This document shows, one piece after another, positions 10,486-21,310 of a stretch of 64,000 nt of DNA. The first letter of the stretch is position 1. Each line of letters opens with the position of its first letter. Under the pieces are notes generated by a model. It worked only from the letters and a program-made list of their open reading frames with translations. It did no database searches and was not told where the DNA came from. Location of the stretch: contig OZ010786.1 of assembly GCA_963932465.1 (NCBI GenBank), forward strand, positions 273,762,411 to 273,826,410, given 5' to 3'. Both the position numbers and the translations under genes were made by a program. The stretch comes from Maratus speciosus (lineage: Eukaryota > Arthropoda > Arachnida > Araneae > Salticidae).

Positions 10486-11090
10486 CCTTTCATGTGTTAG
10501 TGTTGAAAGTTTTGAAGATCAGAATTTGAAATAACTTGTTCTGCCTTGATATCACCTTTGAGCACTTTTAGGAAAAGGTGAATAAATTTTTCAAGATTAT
10601 ATCATCATTTGACTCTACTTCCATTGCGTCAACGATAGTGCATTGACTTTTTGATGCAATCTCGCTAAAATCTGAATTTGTAGTAACTTTAACTGGTAGG
10701 TTGCATTTAAATAAATCAGCTACAATTAAAGTAGTGAGAGATGAAGAGATTAGAAAATGCCCTCGAAAAGCACGTGAATATGCTTTACCTTTTAACATAT
10801 GCGGTACTAAATTTTCAGCATAAACTGTCTATAGGGCTTCTTCTATGCTCGATTTAGTGATTAGTCCTCCAATAGCTCCAAGAAAGGACATCAGTGTATG
10901 AAACCCACCAAGCCGGATTACCACATTGTGAAACTCTCTCTTGTGATCAGCGCATTTAGTTTCCACTGCCTTTATCCACAAGCATGAAACAAAGGTTGCA
11001 ATAGAAGTTTCTACATTTAGTCTTTTTGGTTCATTGCTGATGGACAAAAGTGTAATGTATACAGAGTATGTAGTCGGAGTTGTCACATGC

Positions 11091-11993
11091 CAGTATCAGG
11101 TATAGGTATAATGTAATGTAGCAATGTTACATTTAAAATTTACCTGCGGAGTCATGTAGATATCATTTTTCTAAAATTCCCCTCTAGTTAATCTTTATAA
11201 ACATTTTACTTTTGTTAATCTACTCTAGTTAATCTTTATAAACATTTACTTTTAAAAACCAATATCATACTCTTTTAAGCATTAAATTTCATGTAATTTG
11301 ATACCCCACATGATTTTTTAACATTTAAAAAAAAATTTCGTATTCTTTTCAAGATGGCCGCCAAAAAGCAGATTTTGCGCAACAGTACGAATGTATATTT
11401 TTAGGATGTTCATTAGGAGCGTGTTACCTATCATTTACAACAAGTATAATTTTTGTTCCAATTAGTTCCACCTCTAACGCTATTTCTACTGTACTATAAG
11501 CATAGAAAAAATGTGTGATGGTGCAAAAAATGAAAATAATGGTGAAGAAACAGAAGATAATGTTCATGCTGATGAAGCTGGGCCTACACCAGTGTTTGAA
11601 ACAGTACGAACTTTTATATATGCACATGAAATTACAGAATATGACCTGAAAAATGGTGTACATCTTGAAAATTTGTTGTTTAATTTAATAAAATGATCAA
11701 AAAACCCAACATAAAATTACTGATATTTTAAAATAAATATCAATATCAATTTTCTACAACTTCGATTTATTTCTTCTACAGTTTGGAATGTAACAAATTA
11801 CTATTTATTAGTATATTATATACATTGCATGTATTAGTAATAGATAAGAATTGTTTTTTTTTTTGTTTGTTTGTTTTATTTTTTTTACAGTACACCACAT
11901 ACAAAATATTAAAACAATTAGACAGAAAAATAAAGTTATTAAAAATATATGTATTTTTATTCAAGGGGTATTAGGTCAGTTTTTCTTCTTTTT
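11091..11993. other. Non-coding stretch with one small transposase-like fragment
   Basis: About 11280-11380 is an inverted match to 5100-5165. The rest is AT-rich with a poly-T run near 11855-11890. Open frames in 11776-12087 are low-complexity F/L/I-rich readings and not genes. A 61-residue fragment at 11511-11696 is listed separately. Confidence 0.55.
11511..11696 (+). pseudogene. Possible C-terminal scrap of a pogo/Tigger-like protein
   Basis: The 61-residue frame has an acidic start (NGEETEDN) followed by TPVFETVRTFIYAHEITEYDL and LENLLFNLIK. Acidic linker plus a short amphipathic tail with a leucine-rich end resembles the C-termini of Tigger/Jerky-type transposases. There is no catalytic motif to test this. 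A chance frame is possible. Confidence 0.25.
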
Positions 11994-12446
11994 AACACTT
12001 TCAACATATTTGAAAAGCGTTTATGAATTCTGTCTGTCTGTCCACACTCTAACTCGCATAAATATGTTCGGATTTTCATGCAATTAATATGTGTTAATTA
12101 TGTTTACCATGGCATGTTTGGTATTGAATATGAAGTGTTAGCATTAATAGTAAATTAACAGGTGCACTCAAAAGAATTCCGTTACATTAGCGTCGATAGG
12201 GAAACGTCGTTTGCAATGTATTTTAATGACATTATGCCATTTCAAATGTAATGAAATTGATAGAAATCACTAAATTTCACTAGAAGAAGATAAGTATAGA
12301 ATAGGGCATTCATAGCATTTATCCTTCATTACCATCATCACACAGGGACACACAAAAGAAATCTGTTACAGTACTGTCTTTGAGCAATAATTGCTGGAAG
12401 TGCGCGTATAATTTCGGTATGCGATTCTTAAATTTAACTAATTTTT

Positions 12447-13395
12447 AGCTCACAGGCTGTCAAAGCCTGAGAGCTAATGCGCCCGCCGGTTCTGTATGTA
12501 TGTATGTATGTATGTGCGTATGTATGTATGTACGTAACGCGATAACTCTTGATAGAAACATCCGATTTGCTTCAAATTTTTTTCTAGGTTCATTCTGATA
12601 AGGCGCTTCCCTGATTAGTTTTGGGGGCTCATTGGTTAAGTATAAAGGGGGAAAGGGACGCTAGTCCTTCCCCCCTCTTAATTTAGATAAATGCGTTTTT
12701 CATGCAGAATTATTCGATTTGCTCAAAATTTGGTATACCAGTTTATTATGTTGAGAAGCTGCCTTGATTAGATTTGAAGGTTCGTTAGTTAAGTATAAAG
12801 GGGAACTAACCCCCCCCCCCTTAATTTAGATAAATGGGTTTTTCATGCAGAATTATTCGAATTGCTTTAAATTTGATATACCGGTTTATTTCGATATGGC
12901 GCTTCCTTCATTAGATTTGGAGCTTAATTGGTTAAGTATAAAAGGGGGAAAGGGAGGCAAGTCCCCTCCCCTTAATTTATATAAATGGATTTTCATGCAG
13001 AATTATCCAATTTACTTTAATTTTTTTTTCTGTGTTCATTCTGATAAGGAGCTTTCCTAATTAAATATGAAGGTTCATTAGTTAAGTATAAAGGGGGGGA
13101 AATGGGTTAGATCACCCCCCTTAATTTAGCGATATGGTTTTTTTCGTGCAGAATTATCTGATTTATTTCAAATCTGGTATACCGGTTTATTATGTTAAGG
13201 AGCTTCCGTGATTAGATTTGGAGGTTCATTGGTTAAGTATAAAGGTGGGAAACGAGGGCTAATCCTCCTTCATTTATTTTTTGAGGGAAATTATTCTTTG
13301 AAATAAGATTACAATTTATTTTTTTACAATTAGTGTGAATAGCCTGTGAGCTCAATGACATCAGTTTAACGGGGCACTTTTCTTTTTATTTTGCA
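12447..13395 (+). mobile_element. Minisatellite-bearing element, five-unit copy
   Basis: The ends AGCTCACAGGCT (12447) and AGCCTGTGAGCT (to 13352) are inverted. After a (TATG)n tract (about 12497-12532) come about five imperfect units of 140-150 bp, each with a TTTTTCATGCAGAATTATTCGA-like start, GGTATACCGGTTTATT, a G-rich run (AAGTATAAAGGGGG) and a C-rich run before TTAATTTAGA. A second copy at 45015-45510 has the same ends but only about two units. Similarity continues to about 13395, so the true right edge may lie beyond the TIR. Confidence 0.7.
12497..12532 (+). repeat. (TATG)n microsatellite
   Basis: An interrupted run of TATG units. A similar run sits at the same relative place in the second copy (about 45058-45100), so the microsatellite belongs to the element. 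Confidence 0.9.
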
Positions 13396-14257
13396 TGTTG
13401 CTCATTGTCTTTAAATTCTATACCTCGTATACAGAGCTGCACAAAAGAATTCACGTACCATAGCGGAAATTACTGAAGGGTAATTTTTAACTGTGGCATG
13501 TATTTCCAAATTGAACTAAATTTTTCCATGCATGTACTTCATAGATATAAATCTATATATCATATACAGCTGTTCAAAGAATTCCAATTATTTTCAGTAG
13601 ATGAAAATAGCTGATAATAGCTGAAAATAGCCCCTGTAGATGAAAATTGTTGAAATTGGGTTTTCAAATGTGTTATGCCTTTCCAAATGGTTCAAGTAGA
13701 CATCCTTTTACAACTTATTAAATGGTGAAGTTTTGTTACATTTATTTTGAATGTGTTGGAAAGTGTTTCATAATCTATGCTTGAAGAATGATTTTTTTTC
13801 TTTCTTTTTTTATTGCAGCAACCTGAAACAAGATCTTGGTGATTTTATAGTATTTATATCGGTGGCTAGGGATCATATATAACCTTTTTGCATAAAATTA
13901 GCTCCAAATTAATCGTTTTATAAAATGTGACTTAACAACAGAGGTGAGGGTATCACATGGGTGTGACAATCTGTGACATAAAGGAAGAGGGGTGGGGGGT
14001 AAAGAAAACGTGAAATTCGCGCGACTTAATTAATAGATGAGTTCCTATGAAATATTTTATCTAAATTATCTCACAAGAGTAAAATTTTAGATGTATAAAA
14101 AATATATCTAAATAGTTTATTTTTAAGTAGTAGTTAAATAGGATCTATTATATTAAAATCAAATAATCTGTGTTTAACAAAAACTTTTCCATGAATATGA
14201 AACGTTGGGCGATGAATTTAACATCAGTTTTTCACTTTGATCCGAGGATTTCATATA
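13396..14257. other. Remainder of the TIR element, then unassigned AT-rich DNA
   Basis: Up to 13768 this is the right part of the AACACTTTCC element. From 13770 to 14257 I see no gene, TIR or match to other parts of the window. Confidence 0.5.
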
Positions 14258-15159
14258 CTGTAAAAGCACTTATTTTCGCGAGTCGTAATTTTCGCGAAAA
14301 TTAAAATATCGGTTATTTCGCGAGCTGAAAATTTCGGGAGTTTTATATGAACGGAACCAAAAGTTGAAAAATCCCTAAACTACCTAAATAGAACCCCTTT
14401 TGCGTAAGGCATTTTAAGAAACTTCCTTTAGTTCTGACACAATGATTCGATACATCGAGAATATTCTTGTACCTTATTACGGCAAGCAGAGAGAATTTCT
14501 CGAGCTAGTTCCAGAACAACCTGGTGTAGCATTGTTCGACGTTTTTAAGGCACACCAAGATCCTCTTTTTGTGGCTGAACTAGAGAAGAGGAATATTATT
14601 GCAATTTTTGTGCTCTTTTCCTGCACAGGAGAGCTCCAGCCTTTGGACGTAAACGTCGTAAAAACCTGTAAACGCCAAGTTCAAGCGTTTGCGCAAGAAT
14701 GAGTTTATTGAGTGGTATTCTAATGAGCTTAAATTTCTAGATGAAAAAGAATTTTTGGACCTACGGATATCAAGACTAAAACCAAATCACGCTTCTTGGC
14801 TTGTGCACACATTTAACGGTGTTAAAGCCAAACATGAAATAATTTTGAATGACTTCAAACAAGCCGGTATAAATATTGTAAGTGAATGAGCGGTATTCTA
14901 TTAGATGCACTATTGTTTTTATTCAAGAAACAGTTGTATAGTATTCAAGAAATAGTTTTAAGCATTCAAGAAATTTTTGTACTTTCTTCTTATTTAAGTA
15001 ACTGCAATCATTAAATTTTGGATAAGTGAAAAATTTCTGATTTTTTATTATTTTTTGAGGCGAAAATAAAATATTTCGCGAGGTTTCAATTTTCGTGATT
15101 ACGACGGACTCGCGAAAATCGCGAAAATTAAAGCCTTGCGAAAATAAGTGCTTTTACAG
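14258..15159 (+). mobile_element. pogo/Tigger-like transposon, TA-flanked, internally deleted
   Basis: The ends CTGTAAAAGCACTTATTTTC and its inverse (ending at 15159) form a TIR of about 22 bp, with TA on both sides (14256-14257, 15160-15161). Subterminal regions on both sides are rich in TTTTCGCG/CGCGAAAA words. The interior codes for the C-terminal part of a DDE transposase. At 902 bp it is too short for an intact element. Confidence 0.85.
14442..14889 (+). pseudogene. pogo/Tigger-like DDE transposase, C-terminal fragment
   Basis: Two overlapping frames (14442-14702, 14689-14889) read one protein broken by a frameshift near 14695. The first has ALFDVFKAHQ (about 14530-14557), where the second catalytic Asp of DDE_1 transposases is expected, and the signature ELQPLDVNVVK (about 14631-14663) seen in pogo/Tigger/Jerky relatives. 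The second has EWYSNELK and RISRLKPNHASWLV (about 14770-14805), conserved in the C-terminal half. The N-terminal HTH and first Asp are missing. The fragment lies between matching TIRs, so it is the element's own gene. Confidence 0.75.
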
Positions 15160-15161
15160 TA

Positions 15162-16539
15162 AACGTTCAAGATGTTTTAAGGGGGCACATGACCTTTGAG
15201 TTTGCTGAAACAATCAAAGACATCGCCTTTTTCAAAGTATTAAAACACAAATAATATGCAATTAAGATGTTTTTCTCCTTTATGCATAAAGAATTATATT
15301 ATCTTGTATTATCCTTAACTACATTATCCAGAAAAATAAATGTTGTATACACAAAATTAATATTTAAATTTTAAGTTTAAAAACTCATCTCACTAATACG
15401 TGAATTAAAATCATAATGAAAAATATTTAATTTTTAAAGTACAAATTTGTTGAAATTTATAAAAATATTGGACGATACATACATTAAATTTTAAAATTAA
15501 ATAAACACCGTTTTGAACGATTTTTTTTTTCGAAACAGTAAACAGTAAAGTTATCAAATAAATGATGGATGGATGCGATAGTTGATTTTTTATTTCTGAC
15601 GCTCAATTTCAGAATTTTTCTCATTTGTTTGCAAATTTGTTCATCAATCATTTTACAGAAAACAGAAATCTTAGATTATAAAGGATACTATAGAGATAGA
15701 CATATCATTTACATAGAAGTATAATCTATATAACAGTATGTTGTTCTGTCTGTATTTTCTTCTATCTTTATACTATAAATATTTAAAAAATTCCTTTATG
15801 ACCTGTAGAAATGAATATTCTGCAAGCATTCTGTGCCCTTTTCTTGTATTATTGTTTTTAACAATGAGTAATTTAGATCCCATCATTAGAAAACTTCGTT
15901 AAAAGTTACAACAAAATTAATAGCTCGAAAACTATAAAAGGGCCTTTAAACTTTCTGTTTTCCCTTTTTGTTTTATTACGAATGTTTTAAAATTTCTCAA
16001 CAATATGCAGAAAACCTCATTCAAAAATCTGCATTATTTCTTGAGTTATAAGCATTTATAGACGGTGAGTATAATCGAAGGTCTGTAGGTATTGAAACTT
16101 TAAAAAGCGTTTTCTCAGATTAGTGAATTTGGAGGTTACGCGCACTGTTACTTTTAAACTATGTGAGCTACAGTTTAAAAAAAAATTCACTAAATACACG
16201 TTTCTTTATAGTCTACAGGCTAAAACAAAAAAAAAATCACCTATTTTGGTCATTTATTTTTTTGCACTTGAAAAACTTTAAAAAATTTTTGGAAATTTTG
16301 TGCTAAAATTAAATTTTAAACAAACCTTTTTGTATATATTTTGTTTTTAATTTATAAGTAAGTGTCTTATGATTCTATTTTGTTGAAAAATTGTTTTCTA
16401 TATGCATAATTTCGAGTTTTATCTTGCGCGCAGCACTCGTAAAATTCTCCAGAATGAAAATTGTATTAAATGTATCGTTTTAATATATGACGAAATTTTC
16501 ACTATAAGCATAGGTCAAACTTTGTGTGAATTTTAATAA
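15162..16539. other. AT-rich intergenic DNA without recognised features
   Basis: I see no coding homology, TIR pair or tandem array. Homopolymer A and T runs are common. Confidence 0.5.
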
Positions 16540-16860
16540 AAAAGCTAAAATCGTAAACAACAATTTTGAGCAAAAATAACGTGCAGACACGACACAAAAA
16601 TACCATACGATCGTTTCGAGGATTCCTGGATCCCCTTTCTCAGTGAGAGAGATGCCTTTTCAATTAGTCCATAAGCCAGTACTCGGGGCTATAATAGAGG
16701 GGTTTTTCGAACTCATTTTAATTCTCTCTTTTTTTTTCTCTTTTTTTTTTCTTCTCTCTCATTGAGGAAGGGAATCCAGGAATCCTCGAAACGATCGTAT
16801 GGGATTTTTTGTCTGTACGTTATTTGTGCGTAAAATCGTTGTTTAAGATGTTTGTTTTTT
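16540..16860. mobile_element. Palindromic MITE-like element
   Basis: Long arms pair around a pyrimidine-rich loop (CTCTCTTTTTTT region, 16725-16760). The best part is CATACGATCGTTTCGAGGAT (about 16606) against its inverse ending near 16800. Pairing continues outward through AACGTGCAGACA/TGTCTGTACGTT and more weakly to about 16540 and 16860. The exact ends and target duplication are not clear. Confidence 0.65.
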
Positions 16861-17253
16861 TATTGAAATTTTCACTGTCAAATGCATTTCTCGCATATAA
16901 TAACTTTTTTCTTCTCTTTTTAGATGCACGGGCACGTATATTATTTAATTTAAAAGAGGTTGGGAATATTACAGTTTGTGCTTTTTAAATATGAACAAAT
17001 ATTCACCATTAAAAGTTTTTCACGCATAATAATTTAATTATTTTTAAGCACTTTAAATGTGACGATATTTATATTTGGACATTTTACATATGACGTAATT
17101 ACCACATTTAATTGCCTTTCGCGTGCAATAAATTTCTTACTTTAAAGTTTTCGTACATTTTTAATATTTACGTGTAAATATTTTGACGTAATTTTCCTAT
17201 TTTCTGCTTTTAACACCTGATCAATTAATTCTGATTTTAATAATTTCATTTTT

Positions 17254-18684
17254 AGGGTTCCATACTTAAAAAGTAAAAACGGAACCATTATAAGATTACT
17301 CCTGTGTCTGTCTGTCACAACCATTTTACTCGCGTGGCATTTTACTCGCAAACTATGAAACGTGGAAAGTTCAAATTGGGGGAAGTAAAAAAGACCATTG
17401 ACCCACATATTTTCAGATTCTTAAACATTCATAAATATATTTAGGAAAATTGTAGAGGGGCTAATTAAGTTACTTGAAAAAAAACTCTTTTCTTTGTGTA
17501 TCGTGTGGGGTATCGTGTGAAAGCTATCGTAACGCTGAACTGAAAAATACATTTCTTTTAATTTTAGGTATTATATTTTCAAAGATATCGTCGAAAATAT
17601 AGTGCAAAAATATGTTCTTCCTCATCTAATTCGGAATCTAATGAAACTAAAATTATGAAAAAATTAGAGGTAGTATACATTAATTTAAATCTTAGAGGAA
17701 AATTATAGCGATTACCCTAGGTCACATAGTTCTTGAGAAAATCGCATTTTTCCGCTACACACAAATTTCGATTTAAGGCATTCAGCAAAAGTGCTGAGCA
17801 GCACTGGAGTTACCTACCGTAGCAGAAGTATAAAAGCACTGTTGATAATGATTTTCGAAAAAAAATCGTCTGTAATTAGCCGAGATATTAACCCTTAAAG
17901 ATACGGACTTTGGACATACATAATGACAGGAGTGGCGTACTGTATGTAACATCGGCTTTTAAGGCCCAGATAAAAAAAAATTAAGGATATATTTGTGTAA
18001 TGCAATACCCAGTAGCAGTATAAAAGCAATAAATGTCAAATTGTTAAAAACAGACTAATTTAATTATAATGAATCACATAAATATTATGCGATTCGCAAC
18101 TAGTTTGCATTGAGTGCATCTCTCAATATGCCTCGAGTGACTTTAAAAGTTAATTAAAAACCTATCTAGAAAAACGCGGCACGGACCAAGCCGGCGTTGC
18201 AACCTTGCGTCATGGTACGGACCAAGGCGGCATTGCAATTTTGCGATCTCCTTGCGAAGCGCGCTTAGCACAATGCCAAATTTGAACTTTGAACAAAGGT
18301 TCAGTTTTAGCTACACTGTAGAAAGAAAGTTTATTACTATGCTAAATTTTGTTTTATGAACCGCCAAATGAAGTTTACATATGCACTGCTTTTATTGTCA
18401 GTACCGAATTAATTTCATCATAAACAGATTACGGTAATATTAAGAAATGAGTTATACAGAATAGCTATAGTTGATATTATTTAGGTTCCATATTTCTTTG
18501 AACTTTCATGATATATCCATCAACACTTTTCTAGTACATACAGTTATACTTAACCCTACGTTGTATAGTTTTTTACAAAGTCTTAAGTATTCTTTTAGCA
18601 ACGGTTTTTTTTTCTTTAATAATACAATTCATATATTTATTCTACGGAACCCTCTGTGCGTGAGTAATACTCGCACTTGACTGT
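17254..18684 (+). mobile_element. AGGGTTCC-ended arthropod repeat
   Basis: It starts AGGGTTCCATACTT with AAACGGAACC and TGTCTGTCTGTC close behind, and ends TACGGAACCCTCTGTGCGTGAG...CTCGCACTTGA. The outer AGGGTTCC / GGAACCCT are inverted. This start and end combination is one I recall from repeats in many arthropod genomes; its superfamily is not settled here. The interior (about 1.4 kb) has no recognisable coding sequence. The open frames in this region are shadows. Confidence 0.55.
18168..18265 (+). repeat. Short GC-rich direct duplication
   Basis: Two copies of a roughly 48-bp unit containing ACGGACCAAG(C/G)CGGC(G/A)TTGCAA lie next to each other. It is much more GC-rich than its surroundings. 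Confidence 0.65.
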
Positions 18685-21310
18685 TTATTTAGTTTCAATT
18701 CGAAAATTACTACAAAAAAGAAATCTAATAATCCCTTTCATTTTCCCTTTTCAGTCTTTTTTCCACAAAAATGGATTTTTTTATGTCTATGAAATGTATG
18801 TCAAAGATGAAGATGTCAGAATATTTTTGATTTATTTTATGAACCAAAAATATTGACATACTGTTTCTTGACAATCGAAATGTGAAAAAAAGGTTTTATT
18901 TTATCAAATTTTCTTGGAAAACATAATTTAATCGCCATATTGTCTTCACTACCGATTGAAATAAAAGATGACTTCAATTTCAATTTTGAAAATGGCGAAA
19001 AAGAAGAAATCTAATAATCCCTATCGTTATCCGTTTTTTACATTTTTTCACAAAAATGGAGTGATTTGATTGCCATCATTAGCGAAATGTCATTCAAATT
19101 AGAAAAAAAAATAATATCTCGAAAACTAATTCAAATTTTAAAATTCTAATACCAGTTTTAAGATCTGCGGATCAATATGGATTTTTTGCGTTAATTTTGG
19201 CGCATAGTTTTCATATTTTAGGAGAAATTGCCGTGAAACAAAATCAGTCGTTCAACCAATCGTTTCATAAAATCATTTCGTAAAATCGTTTCATTAGGAT
19301 TTTATATATATGGTAGATATATGTGACAATCTTGGGTGACAGGTCATGGACGATGTAAAAAAATGAAGCAACAATCGGTCCGTAACACTCTAAGAATTTG
19401 GGCAGCCGTCGTTTAAATACCAATCAAGACCACGTATTCGATATTTCATCGGCACTCGAATAACTTAGGCCTTGGTCGATGAGCATTGGAAGTTTCCCGA
19501 TTTCTTCACAAAGAAGAAATTTTATTACGTCCTCTTATAATAATAATACAGGGTCAAGCATCCACCACAAAGTTCATAAACACGGAACACCTTTTCCCAC
19601 CATCGCTATGCACTCCCCGTTCTATATGACGCACACTTGATTAGATTATTTCCGCGGATTCTTCTAGGCAGAAACGTAGTTTTTTATAACTACAAATGCC
19701 ACGAAAAATCTCTGTTCCGGGCTCATGTTTCAGGTTAAATAGTCGAAGGTGGATGATTTTTTACGCTAATGCAGATATGGGGGACAACGGATGGGGGTGC
19801 GGTAAGGTTAGGGGATTCTTTATCGTAAACAGCATAATTTTGAGGAGAAATTACCGAGTCAGAATTGTCCCACAAATCAAGTTATGGAATAAAAAAGATG
19901 AAAGAAAAGAAATGGTATAAACCAGATAAGTTTAATAAATATCAGCGATTTAAGATTGAAAGGTCTTGAATAAAATTATTAAGGGGAAATGTTTTTTAGA
20001 AGAGTTTGAAGGAAATTAAATACGCGTTTTAAATAGAATGATTTTTAAATGAACGGAATGAATTGAATATATTTAAGATATGGAATAATTTAATTAATTA
20101 GGATTGTACAGTAATTTAAAAAAGAAATTTCTATGGAATAATTTAAATAAGGCGTTGAAATGTAATTTTCGTAATATATATATATATATATTACACAACT
20201 ACTTTACAGTTAACTCTAACTTACAAGGGAACCACTTTTGTCCACCTTGTCCACTTTGTGTGGTTTGTTTGGGAACCACAAAGTCCCTTGTTAGTCACTA
20301 AGTAAAAGAACTTCAACAATTTCAGGGGGAAAAATTCTTTTGAAATGGTTGAATGTCACCAGAATGTACGAAATGAAGTTTTGAGAATAAATAAATTCTT
20401 TTCTTCGCGTACCTTATAAAAAGAAAATTTTATTAAAAATTTTTAGGTGGCATTCGGCAGTGTGGAATTAAATGTAAATGATATATATAATACACCACCG
20501 CTCTTTAAGGAAATTAGAACCTACACTGATCACGCACAGTCACTCGCAAGCTGAAGTCAAACCAATGGCAGTCTTCATTTCAAATTTCCCGTTTGCATTT
20601 TGATATTTTTATATAATTATTTTGGATAGGATAGATGATGTCGATCTGTAACAGGATACTTTTTTCCCTTCTTCTGTTTTGATTGCAGATTTTATCCTAT
20701 AAAGTCACTTTCTGTTTTGGAACTGGTTCCAAAAATAAAAGTATCCTCATAAAATAAAAGCAGCAAATAAAATCGAAAAGAGTGAAAAAAAATCTGATTA
20801 GAGATAGACCTCATATATTCTATGCGAAAGTCATTTAAAAATATTGAAAGGCAAATGAGAAATTTGGAAAAAAAAACGCTGCCACTGTTTTAACTTGTGG
20901 ATGTCTTCGCGTGACTAGCACAGAATCTTAAATTTGTTCTTTAAATAGATTTTCTTTGTGACTAAAGATTTTTTTCTTTTGCTTTTTTCAATGGGAATTT
21001 CTGCGCTTTTCCACTTAATCTAAAACTTTGCAGTTCGATCTTGAATCGTAAATGAGAAAAAGCTTTTGAAATTAGCTGAGATTCCCATTTAATTTCTCCA
21101 AGAATGAAATGGGGTTGTTACTTTAAATCCAGAGAAAATCTCATTTTCTTCTTTCCAGCAGATTTGAAGGCATAAAACAATTGTATTTTTAAATATTAAG
21201 AGGAAAAAAATAGGTTAATGGGAAAATAAAATGCTTAATGGTGTTTGTAAATTTCCAAAAATAAAATTTTAACAAGAAAGAAAGAATCATGCATCAAGCA
21301 TAGATTATGA
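18685..21310. other. Repeat-derived AT-rich DNA, no gene
   Basis: Around 18718 and 19008 the phrase AATCTAATAATCCCT recurs, followed both times by a CACAAAAATGGA-like stretch, so there is a local duplication. About 19090-19330 is an inverted match to 5290-5600. About 20220-20300 has an imperfect inverted pair built on AAGGGAACCAC and TCCCTTGTTAG. The open frames at 19696-19920 and 20104-20301 resemble nothing I know. Confidence 0.5.

Larger units (their letters stand above)
7626..11090 (-). pseudogene. Academ-like transposase / XPG-like nuclease, 5'-truncated pseudogene
   Basis: Fragments in consistent order on the minus strand belong to a large protein family I remember as unnamed, multi-copy invertebrate proteins. 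From N to C: RLGGFHTLMSFLGAIG (10829-11086), KAYSRAFRGHFL (10568-10798), AKLWLLYLNMVD and FISAERSGNFEMHL (about 10020-10150), GGGMTESQRAT (about 9800) and SEQHTDL...RMARDFDD (9457-9729). Then come DGGALIHQFPW and VTIVFDG (9023-9250), a GDAD box and ADDSDILILL (8638-8877), ALTGCDVTS (about 8590), and the Cys-rich tail KCTCRR...CSVLCKNC (7630-7866). VFDG, GDAD and DDSD match in order the acidic motifs of FEN1/XPG nucleases (inference). The N-terminal region is missing, several in-frame stops and shifts are present, a MITE interrupts it at 10176-10477, and the tail is duplicated. Academ (XPG-carrying lineage) is the best classification I can give. Confidence 0.75.
11994..13768 (+). mobile_element. 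AACACTTTCC TIR element with degenerate internal repeats, copy A
   Basis: It starts AACACTTTCAAC...TTGAAAAGCGTT and ends TGTTGGAAAGTGTTTC, so the ends are inverted repeats. The body is built of degenerate units (roughly 130-200 bp), each carrying a phrase like ACAGGGACACACAAAAGAA followed by TTCCGTTAC-like sequence (about 12165, 12345, 13435, 13565). A separate minisatellite-bearing element (12447-13352) is nested in it. Other copies are at 21311-22117 (inverted), 31612-33660, 45703-46200 (inverted) and 62156-62680. No coding capacity is seen. Confidence 0.6.

Noticed and set aside
12541..13290. Regularly spaced repeats considered as a CRISPR array
   Set aside because: Units are 140-150 bp, imperfect along their whole length, without constant short repeats and unique spacers, and lie inside a eukaryotic mobile element.
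16606..16800. Hairpin considered as a microRNA precursor
   Set aside because: The loop and arms are far too long and the structure looks like an inverted-repeat transposon.
19300..20560. Region checked for a solo LTR
   Set aside because: TGTGACAATC near 19320 could be an LTR start, but no matching CA end, polypurine tract or second copy was seen.
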